This document shows positions 40,901 to 64,000 of a stretch of DNA of 64,000 nucleotides, one piece after another. Below the pieces are notes generated by a model that saw nothing but the letters and a program-made list of their open reading frames with translations, ran no database searches and was not told where the DNA came from. Position 1 is the stretch's first letter. The number at the start of each line of letters is the position of its first letter. Source of the DNA: Zoroaster sp. YZ-2022 (Eukaryota > Echinodermata > Asteroidea > Forcipulatida > Zoroasteridae); the NCBI GenBank assembly GCA_029582265.1, contig CM055819.1:13875087-13939086 (forward strand), in the 5' to 3' direction. Made by a program: the position numbers and the translations under genes.

Positions 40901-42454
40901 CAATCAAAAACCTCCACCACAATTGCGACTGTCATCAAGAAATCCTTTCCATCGACAAGCCCACAAACTGCTAGAAATTAGCACTGGATCGCACCCAAAG
41001 ACTTGGGCACTAAACACGTGGCGGAATATGTGGCAAGAATCAGAATCCAGGACGTGGATATTTAACTACATTTCCTCACACCTTCTACTAACCCACCAGG
41101 ATGCAATCTACATCGCCACTGCTGGGTCAAACTCAACAGACTAAGAACTGGTCATGGCCGATTTGGACATAACATGCTCCGCATGGGACTAAGTAATAAC
41201 GCTAAATGTACCTGATGCGGTCATGATGACCAGACTGTACATCACATCGCTCATGACTGTATTATTTACAGTTGTGATGGAAATTTAACTGAACTTGACC
41301 AGTCTGCATAAACTGGATCCATAATCTAACCTTGTCATGTTAACTTTGTATGAACCATACGATAAATAAATACAATAAATAACCGTCAGGGACAGGCGCT
41401 TGCCATTGCCAGCTACCAGACTAATCACAATTGACTAACTGTTTATAGACACTCCTCAGACATGGTTATAAATTATGAAAGAAAAACATGCAGGGCTTAC
41501 ACAAAGCCAAGACTTCTTTATATAACACAAAATAATTGATTTCTAGATTTCATATTAAGTGCAGTTCCCTTCTCGTTGGATCTTTAATAATGGAGTTGCT
41601 ATACAATTATTAATTCGAGTTTTTATTTTTATAGTTTATTTGGTTCGTATTATGAATGTATGGCTGATTCTCTGCAGGTTTGTTTGCCCTGACCGGAATT
41701 GTATGTTATATCATCGCCGTTGGTGATGCAGTTATTGAAAAGCATCCTATACTACCAGACAAGGTTGGTCTAATTCCCTCGGAGGGTCCTCCTTAATTTT
41801 ATTCTCCTTGTTTGTCTTCATCACTTCTTTTACACCTCCAGGGCACAATTTGCCCCCGGTGCAAGGCACATTTCTAGGTCAGAATGAACTGGTAACTGGG
41901 TCAGAGTGAATCCATTTGACATTGAGAATTGATCAGAGAAAATCTGAGTCAGGAATCCTTGACCTGGATTCCGGATCAGCCAAAACCCCAAAATGGGGCT
42001 GGCAATTCCAAACCCCTTTTTAGGGTTATAAACTGATCCAGGGGTTAATGCTCCTCCGTTATATTTCCTTTGTTTATCCTCGAGGCCTTTTAATTTCCAT
42101 CTAACGTAGACCTTGCCTATATTTATTTTAGACATTCAGTAATGACTGTGATGGACGTTTTACCAGAACGTATTCGTAGTAGTACATTCTAACACCTAAT
42201 TGTTTACGTCTTAGATATTCCAACACAGCTACGGCTTCTCATTCTGCTTCTGCGCACTCTCATTCGTCGTTACCGAAGCAACGGGTGTGGCCTCTCTCTA
42301 CCTGTTCATCAAGCAAGAGACATACGCTTTACGGAGTGAAAAGGAGCGACTGCGCCACCGTCTGACGGCTTCGGGATCCGGTATGTCGGTCGGCACGGGA
42401 AGCACGCAGACAATACCGCTGAAGCTATCTGTGGAGACTGCGATAGAACTTTAA
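31704..42454 (+). CDS. Voltage-dependent Ca channel gamma/TARP-like protein, gamma-5/7 type (5 exons)
   Basis: Join 31704-31902, 36091-36171, 36659-36799, 41678-41763, 42215-42454, all GT/AG, total 747 nt, 248 aa. Claudin/PMP22-fold membrane protein with four hydrophobic segments: LLLLTIWSVFGSYLALLLTS, FPVISFLLLIVSSALSTLGL, FMFFAGVVCVVAGLFALTGI and YGFSFCFCALSFVVTEATGV. The first extracellular loop has HNGT (glycosylation sequon) and the Cys pair SC..TC. The block VTEATGVASLYLFIKQETYA resembles the LTESAGVMSVYLFMKRYTAE of CACNG5/7. Members modulate AMPA receptors or Ca channels at the plasma membrane. Odd: the family GLW motif reads GLT, and the cytoplasmic tail is short, ending AIEL. Intron 3 holds a LINE. 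Confidence 0.85.
31903..36090 (+). other. CACNG-like intron 1
   Basis: A 4.2-kb intron, mostly AT-rich. It holds a G-rich start GGGGCGGACCTAGGG at about 32305, the open frame at 34902, a family Z repeat near 34600-34720, and four TAGGCCTA palindromes (33418, 33813, 35703, 35724). Confidence 0.6.
34902..35108 (+). CDS. Unrecognised open frame in CACNG-like intron 1
   Basis: A 68-codon frame: MKDAWKQVVNNATQEILPRP, GKWDQPINRDDIVVNNGQKL, and RQPNPANMYQAPCISLYDN. It is protein-like in composition and preceded in frame by KWEL. I do not recognise it. It could be a transposon-derived fragment or a small nested gene. No splice partner was found. Confidence 0.25.
   Translation: MKDAWKQVVNNATQEILPRPGKWDQPINRDDIVVNNGQKLDFMSRQPNPANMYQAPCISLYDNIIRDY
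36091..36171 (+). CDS. CACNG-like exon 2
   Basis: Encodes GSPTCVKIRNVLPAAGSPPK, then DITSAAL. The acceptor is gtccattgtag and the donor GTATGA, phase 1. It supplies the second extracellular Cys and corresponds to the exon carrying the vertebrate CFTIEYVMP...STVNVLK segment. Confidence 0.82.
36659..36799 (+). CDS. CACNG-like exon 3
   Basis: Encodes AKINSVWPFPVISFLLLIVS, a basic turn IPTKRA and MFFAGVVCVVA: TM2 and the start of TM3. The acceptor is cttattttag and the donor GTGAGT, phase 1. Confidence 0.92.
36910..36919 (+). repeat. Target-site duplication, left copy
   Basis: ACCGTCAGGG, repeated exactly at 41382-41391 and flanking the LINE. Confidence 0.8.
36920..41381 (+). mobile_element. 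Non-LTR retrotransposon (Jockey/I-like LINE) with frameshifts
   Basis: A 4.46-kb insertion in CACNG-like intron 3 with a 10-bp target-site duplication and a (AATAAATAC)-type 3' tail. The APE endonuclease entry reads GPTILQLNVEGL, and LLLQETHSKSD follows the internal array. The RT carries NKAAEDPGSYRPISLLCIIY, LLPPEQAGFRTGRCTTDQV, AVLVDLSAAYDTVWH and the catalytic KYIYADDIALL. A C-terminal NRLRTGHGRFGHNMLRMGL is followed by a Cys/His cluster. Frameshifts near 38019, 38730, 39650, 40180 and stops after 41145 make it inactive. Sense to the host gene. Confidence 0.92.
37165..38459 (+). repeat. 36-bp tandem expansion inside LINE endonuclease, 36 copies
   Basis: 24 units of 36 bp from 37165, the last only 35 bp (one C lost at about 38019), then 12 units from 38028. 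Each encodes TDKAAAVLLLQA; after the deletion the frame reads KLLIKLQPCYSS. The final unit leads into LLLQETHS, the endonuclease Glu motif, so the array multiplies a single ancestral coding segment. Substitutions are few (gct/gcc, one gcg), implying recent spread. Confidence 0.97.
41382..41391 (+). repeat. Target-site duplication, right copy
   Basis: ACCGTCAGGG directly after the A-rich LINE tail, identical to 36910-36919. Confidence 0.8.
41678..41763 (+). CDS. CACNG-like exon 4
   Basis: Encodes GLFALTGIVCYIIAVGDAVI, then EKHPILPDK: the end of TM3 and extracellular loop 2. The acceptor is attctctgcag and the donor GTTGGT, phase 0. Confidence 0.9.
42215..42454 (+). CDS. CACNG-like last exon
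   Basis: Encodes IFQHSYGFSFCFCALSFVVT (TM4), VASLYLFIKQETYALRSEKE, a Ser/Gly/Thr tail and PLKLSVETAIEL, then TAA. The acceptor is tttacgtcttag. Confidence 0.92.
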   Translation: MFQHSYGFSFCFCALSFVVTEATGVASLYLFIKQETYALRSEKERLRHRLTASGSGMSVGTGSTQTIPLKLSVETAIEL

Positions 42455-42772
42455 TATTGTCTCCGTAATGATAGGGAGCAATGTTGGTTGAAACTGACTA
42501 GCTGTGAGTTCTAGATGTAGATGTAGTATTGAACATGTTTAATGGTAACCGGGGTAATGAAGGTATATGTGGTCAAGGAATCTGATTAATGTAACTTTTG
42601 ATGTTTTTTGTTCTAGAGATTTCACACTATTTTTTCAGATCTGATTTCCAAATATTTCAAAGAGCACACTTATATTACAAATTGAAGGCTAATTCGTAAA
42701 AACTAATTGTTATTCAGAAAACGTGACGTACATCGTGAAGGTATTATTTAATTTGACAATGACCTAATGAAA

Positions 42773-43252
42773 TAGACAAGACAAAACTTTCCTACTGAAA
42801 TGTGTGTGCTTTTAATATTAAAGTAATTAAAACAAATAAATAATCATGAATAAAATCAAACCATTTACCCTGCTCAGATTCAAGCTAAAGAAATGAACAA
42901 TTTTAAATTATCTCACAACTAGAGAGGCCGTATATAGCTGCCGAAATGTCTATATGAAGTGTTGGGTTATTTCGGCATGGTGGTAGCTGATACTAGCCGA
43001 ATGCTGTTAGTTTATGTATTTATGGTAATAATAATAATAATAATAACGTGTGGACTTAGGCTATATAGCGCACGTACAGTGGTACAGTGGAATACGGCCT
43101 CTCTAGTTGTGAGATAATTTAAAATTGTTCATTTCTTTAGTTTGAATCTGAGCAGGGTAAATGGTTTGATTTTATTCATGATTATTGATTTGTTTTAATT
43201 ACTTTAATATTAAAAGCACACACATTTCAGTAGGAAAATTTTGTCTTGTCTA
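42773..43252 (+). mobile_element. Foldback element with 160-bp arms
   Basis: Arms 42773-42932 and 43092-43252 are near-perfect inverted copies (TAGACAAGACAAAAC...GAGGCCGTAT). The 160-bp centre has a short (TAA)n and TATATAGCGCACG. It has no coding capacity. It lies just 3' of the CACNG-like stop, possibly in its 3' UTR. Confidence 0.9.
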
Positions 43253-43773
43253 TACAGTGGAATTGATTTAGATTTACGTTTATGTGAGTAAAACATTTTA
43301 AAACATGTATTTCAGAAATGTCTCATGAAATCACTACACTGATCCAGCCTGTCAATCAAACGGCACAGATTAACCAATAGGGTTAAGCCTTCCCATGACA
43401 ACCGTTACTATGTTAGTCAAGCGCTTTGCTTTTATGCATATGGCGTGACCTAGTTTACAGCATTGGTTGGGATGGGCGTGGACTATGGCAACATCTTGAT
43501 TGGTGTTATTATGAGAGAGAGATTCGACAATCAGAAATAGTAAACAAGTTTATTATTGACGTTCATCTTCCCGTAGACAGAATTATAACTTTTCTCCTGG
43601 ATATACTATTACAATATTAACTTCTGATTAAAGCCAGTGTACACTTTTGGGTAAAATATTTGTAAACGCATCTATACTTAAGTAGAATCATGCTACATAT
43701 CTATATAAAAAAATAAAAAAAATAAATACATAAACTGTGAACGTTTTTTCAATGTATTGTTAACGAGAATATA

Positions 43774-44370
43774 CAGGGTGTCCCCATAAAAAGTATACCG
43801 AGATAAAAATTACTGTAATGGCAAAACTACTTTATATATGGGAAAGACAAATATATCTCTAGAAAGGGCAGAATGTCCTCTTTGCAATGGTATACAGCTT
43901 GTGATGTTATTGACACAGATGAGTGAACAAATTAGACAGATGTTAAGGGTACTGAAAGCAGGACTGTGACAAGTTTGCATATTTGAATAACAAAGGTCCA
44001 AAAAGCATTTTAAAAAACCTGCACATTAAACTTTTGAGGTAAGTAGCGAAAACAAAGCAGATTACATTGTTTTAGGTACATTCCTTGTTTTCAAGAATGT
44101 GTTGAAAAAACAAAGGCATTTGGTATTCTGCACACTTGCATGGTTGAGCTTTGTTATTCAAATATGCAAACTTGTCACAGTCCTGCTTTCAGTACCCTTA
44201 ACATCTGTCTAGTTTGTTCACTCATCTGTGTCAATAACATCACAAGCTGTATACCATTGCAAAGAGGACATTCTGCCCTTTCTAGAGATATATTTCTCTT
44301 TCCCATATATAAAGTAGTTTTGCCATTACAGTAATTTTTATCTCGGTATACTTTTTATGGGGACACCCTG
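43774..44370 (+). mobile_element. Long-arm DNA transposon derivative, TA target duplication
   Basis: The 597-bp element starts CAGGGTGTCCCCATAAAAAG and ends with its inverse, with TA on each side. The 222-bp arms (43774-43995 and 44149-44370) differ at only a few positions and surround a 153-bp centre. The CAGGGTGTCC terminus and TA sites fit the Tc1/mariner-like superfamily. No transposase is present. Confidence 0.88.
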
Positions 44371-47046
44371 TATACAGTGAAAATACATTAAGATTAGTTT
44401 GCCTTCATTCCAGTGAGGAATCTTATTTTTCGGATGACAGAAATTCTGTTCGGAAATTGACATTAGCCTAATTTGAATTAAAAAAAAAAAAATTGCACCA
44501 TATTGTTTTACTAAAATGATAGCATCGGAGACAGAAATAATTGAAGGGATGTTTTATACCATTATCTACTTTACACCAAATACTGAAGTTTCATGTAGGC
44601 CTAAAACATCATTTATGTTTTTTTTTTAGAGATTACCAATTGGGTATAGAGGTTTTGATGTTGTGCGCAGTAGACTGTCTCAGTGGTATAAGATTGTGTA
44701 TATGACTAAAACAAAGTGACAAAAAGGTTAGAATAAAGAATTATATGTGTAATACCTATGCTATAAAATAATTATTCCGACTAATTCGGTTAGTGCGACT
44801 CAGATATTTTCCATAAGAGCTATCATCGTCGACATGTTTTTCTATTCAGTCCAATGCAATAATATTTATTTCCGTTTACAAGATAATATAAACATAATTC
44901 TTTGTCAAGATGTTTTGAGTCATAAATATTCACAAAAATGGACAATAATAGGTGAACGTATGGGACAGACTCATAGTCAAGTAGCCCAACCTATAATGGA
45001 AGGTATCCTGTCCCATATTGACAAGAACCACACCCTACCCATATTGAAGTCCTCCCATAATGAAAAGAGCCACACCTTACACATAATGTATCCAAAACCA
45101 TAAAATAAACAGCCACACCCTACCCATAATGTAGCGTGCCCCTTAATATAAAGCCTATATACATGAAAGGGGTATGTGTTGGAATTTCACCTCTCCCAAT
45201 TACCCAGCCTAAATGATGATTCGTGAACATGTATGGGAATGACAAATGTGTGATTAAAACATTGGAAAATTTATATCTTCGTAATTATATCTCAAACGTG
45301 TAAACAAACCATTAGCATAACACACATAATCAGCTGATTAAAAGCAATTGAACTGCAGGGCAGGACCCTTTTTTATCAGATTGTATATCACCATTGTAAA
45401 AGGCCATGCGGCTGGTCCTCTAAGCCTGGGTGGACTGTTAATGGGCAAAGTTCAAACCAGACCCTATGCCTATATATCTCTGAGTATTGGCGTTTAAGGG
45501 CAGCTAGTATCGTCTGCATTATCGCAAGAGGACTTTGAGCTCGCCCAGCCGAGCAAAAGATATATAGCTTCGTACATCGAGCTCATTGGTGTTGACATAA
45601 ACCACAGATGCGCCATTGTTTTCCGAGTTGAGCTGCTGAAAGCGTTACATCTCTTGGAGAAGGTCTCTCAATTAAGTTCTGAAGGAATTGCCTTGACGTT
45701 TTCTCAATTGAGTATAGGATCACTTGAAATATAAAGGTAAGCTTGGCTTTGCGCGAACAAATTAGTTCAAGAACATCACCCACTAATATGATATTGTTTT
45801 TAATTTTGCTTACTCATCAATCCAACTCGTCATGTAATGTTTTCTGGGTTTTGAAATAAGCGTTCTAACCACATTTAGCATGTACATGAATTGCTGTGAG
45901 TTCGTATGTTTTGATATTCGTTAATGATAATGCTAATTCACTGGGCCGATTATCAAATTGCGGAACTCCACACAAAATGCCCTGAAGGTCTGGGGATTAT
46001 CAATGAATGGTACGAGTGGATAGAAAAATACTAGTACGGCAACAGGCCTTATCCCTTATCTTATGTTATAATATTAAGTCTACACAATTGAGCAGCGTTG
46101 TGAATGATTTCACATGGTGAATATAGCTGTGAAACGGTCATGTGGCATTTTAATTGGTACCCGCTATTAAATCGATGTTTTCTTTTAAGGAAATCAAAAC
46201 AGCCGATAGTTTGTTCTGGCGGTTTTTGAGGGAAGCCCGGCATTATGAATAATAACATAAATTATTATAATGAAAGTTACATGTCCTCATTAAGGGCGTA
46301 AATTCACAATGAAACACGGGACGGGAACATAATAACGTTTGTATGTCAGATAAGTTTAGATTTTTAATTTCAGCGTATTTTAGACGCGTAATTTTGGAGT
46401 TGAACATTTTAGACTGAACAGGTCTATCTTCATCTGTGGGATGTCTTAGATTTGGGAACTGTGACCTTTAAATTTGTGGACAGTTACCCCAAGAACTTAG
46501 CCTAAACTGCACGATGAGCTTTTTTGTTTTGTGAAATGTTTCTTGGTTAAATTAAAACGTACTTTTTATTGATGCGTTTATTAAAGCCTTTTAAAGGAAC
46601 GTAATTTCATTCCATTATATATAAAAGACGCAATGTCAGAGCTGTGTTTCCTTCTATAACGGCCATTTACTGATACAGAAAATGCGGTGTCATTACTTCG
46701 AATTGTATCTTTGTATCCAATAACAGGGACAGATTCAGAATGACTGTCATTAAAAAGTTTCCTGGACGAGAGACAAGACGTTTTTAACAAAGCATCTTAC
46801 ATTTGTTTCCATTCAAAACATTATTTCTCCATCCATCCCTACCCAATACCTACCCGATATCCCCATTCCTCTCTCCCCTTTCATCCCCATCCAATCCATC
46901 ACCATCCCACCCTGCATCATAGTCATTCCAACTTGTTTCCATTACATTCATGTACTTGTATTATTAATGTGTTACATTGTGTTTCATTTTTATTAGTGGA
47001 AAGTGCTTGTATGTATGTTGTTTGTACTTTGATATATGGCCGAATA
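44371..47046. other. Intergenic between CACNG-like and protease genes
   Basis: No gene recognised. A degenerate repeat of CCACACCCTACCCATAATG-like units spans about 45030-45140. TAGGCCTA at 44596-44603. Confidence 0.45.
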
Positions 47047-47320
<274 letters not shown>

Positions 47321-47535
47321 TGAACCCGCTGTCTAAAAATCCTTAATCTGCCCCTGAATAAGACTATGGCTTTTGAATTTTAGAAAATGTGTAAATGTAT
47401 ATCTCTAAAGTAAGGTGGAAATCTTTGGGGAGAGGAATGACTAATGTCTATATTGAAAATAGTGAGAAATTTATCCCAATCACAAGGTTATGTGATTATT
47501 AATTTATTCATATAGCATGTGGTCAATATTAGGGC

Positions 47536-47680
47536 TACAGAATCATTCTAAGATGCTACGGAATCATTCTAAGATGCTACGGAATCATTCTAAGATGCTA
47601 CAGAATCATTCTAAGATGCTACAGAATCATTCTAAGATGCTACAGAATCATTCTAAGATGCTACAGAATCATTCTAAGAT
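47536..47680 (+). repeat. 21-bp minisatellite, 7 copies
   Basis: Seven units with TACAGAATCATTCTAAGATG plus C, two of them reading TACGG. It lies about 140 bp upstream of the protease signal-peptide exon, possibly in its promoter or 5' UTR. Confidence 0.93.
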
Positions 47681-47818
47681 AAAGCCAATATTTATGAATT
47701 TGTTCAGACTAACACATAATGTTTGATGTTTCTTGTAGGTACGACGACTCGTTAACAATCCATAGGGTTCAGACTACTTTAGTTTTAAGTTGACGCATCT
47801 GAAGTTGAAAAAAAAAAG

Positions 47819-63499
<15,681 letters not shown>

Positions 63500-64000
63500 G
63501 TAAGTGCAGATTCAGATTGCCAATTCGAACACTGAGGTGTTAAAATAACACTGGTGATCTTAACTGTACTCTGCCATGGTGTTTACATTGGGTGAGTTAC
63601 CCATTATGAACATCACTGGTGTAGTTGTTTGACATTTGTTGTAGTGTGAGCGTTCTTGCCTAAAATTAGCTCACTGCCAATTTATTTATAAATGGAATTT
63701 AGCCGACTTTGCTTTAGCAGTTTTCTGCTGCAGGTTTTCAACAACAATAGACTTAATAAATAACTGCGCGTAAACTCTTGACAAAAAAACTTCAACCGCC
63801 GTATAAAAACAACCATGCACGCAATTACTGTGTATAAGCCAAGTTCAGTATTAGGCGATTCAAACTTCAATATAATGTTCACTCTTAGATTGGTATTAAA
63901 TAGGCCTTATAAGAAAGCCTACATTTTACATTTTTAATTTCGAGAAGCATGGTTTGTGATATTCTTCTATACAAATTGGAACGTCGTCTAGCGGAAACAA
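63500..64000 (+). other. Protease intron 7 start, to window edge
   Basis: AT-rich with no feature recognised. The gene is expected to continue beyond 64000. Confidence 0.5.

Noticed and set aside
43810..44334. Two identical 63-64-codon frames in opposite orientation
   Set aside because: They lie in the two inverted arms of the 597-bp element; no domain.

Overview
This is a gene-sparse, AT-rich animal nuclear window. It holds intron-rich genes with canonical GT/AG splice sites and metazoan-specific families: a claudin-type calcium-channel gamma subunit and a trypsin/LDLa/PAN mosaic protease. The load of DNA-transposon, LINE, Ty3/Gypsy and Penelope debris, with trinucleotide microsatellites hundreds of bases long, suggests a marine invertebrate. 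A deuterostome such as an echinoderm is my inference and is not proven by the sequence. There is no bacterial operon structure, CRISPR array or phage.

Four multi-exon genes could be assembled by hand from splice sites and reading phase. (1) Minus strand, about 12.7-3.4 kb: an ECI1-like mitochondrial enoyl-CoA delta isomerase, 7 coding exons, about 303 aa, in which the position of the catalytic glutamate reads as alanine. (2) Minus strand, 27.55-21.96 kb: CPPED1-like metallophosphatase, 5 exons, 298 aa, metal-binding motifs intact. (3) Plus strand, 31.70-42.45 kb: a gamma-5/7-like CACNG/TARP protein, 5 exons, 248 aa, with a 4.46-kb LINE in intron 3. (4) Plus strand, 47.82 kb to beyond the right edge: a secreted trypsin-like protease followed by an LDLa-like module and a PAN/apple-like module, 7 exons seen. 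Each exon set joins in frame across every junction. These genes act in separate processes (beta-oxidation, dephosphorylation, membrane excitability, extracellular proteolysis) and do not form a pathway.

By region: 0-0.6 kb is a Penelope-like GIY-YIG fragment. 2-12.7 kb is the ECI1 gene, whose introns hold 57-bp, 6/9-bp and 102-bp tandem arrays. 15.7-19.9 kb is a broken chromodomain Gypsy element. 21.2-21.8 kb is a foldback DNA element. 22-27.6 kb is CPPED1 with a 620-bp (TAA)n in intron 2 and a Myb/SANT-like pseudogene in intron 1. 29-29.7 kb is a LINE reverse transcriptase remnant. 31.7-42.5 kb is the CACNG gene and its LINE, which carries a 36-copy expansion of a 36-bp piece of its own endonuclease. 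42.8-44.4 kb holds two long-armed foldback elements. 47.8-64 kb is the protease gene, whose introns hold foldback elements, a tRNA-derived sequence, a LINE remnant, two 149-bp satellite-like arrays and other repeats.

The most unusual observations are the LINE-internal 36-bp expansion, the ECI1 active-site change, the seven-fold array of potential hairpins in an ECI1 intron, and a roughly tenfold excess of the palindrome TAGGCCTA.
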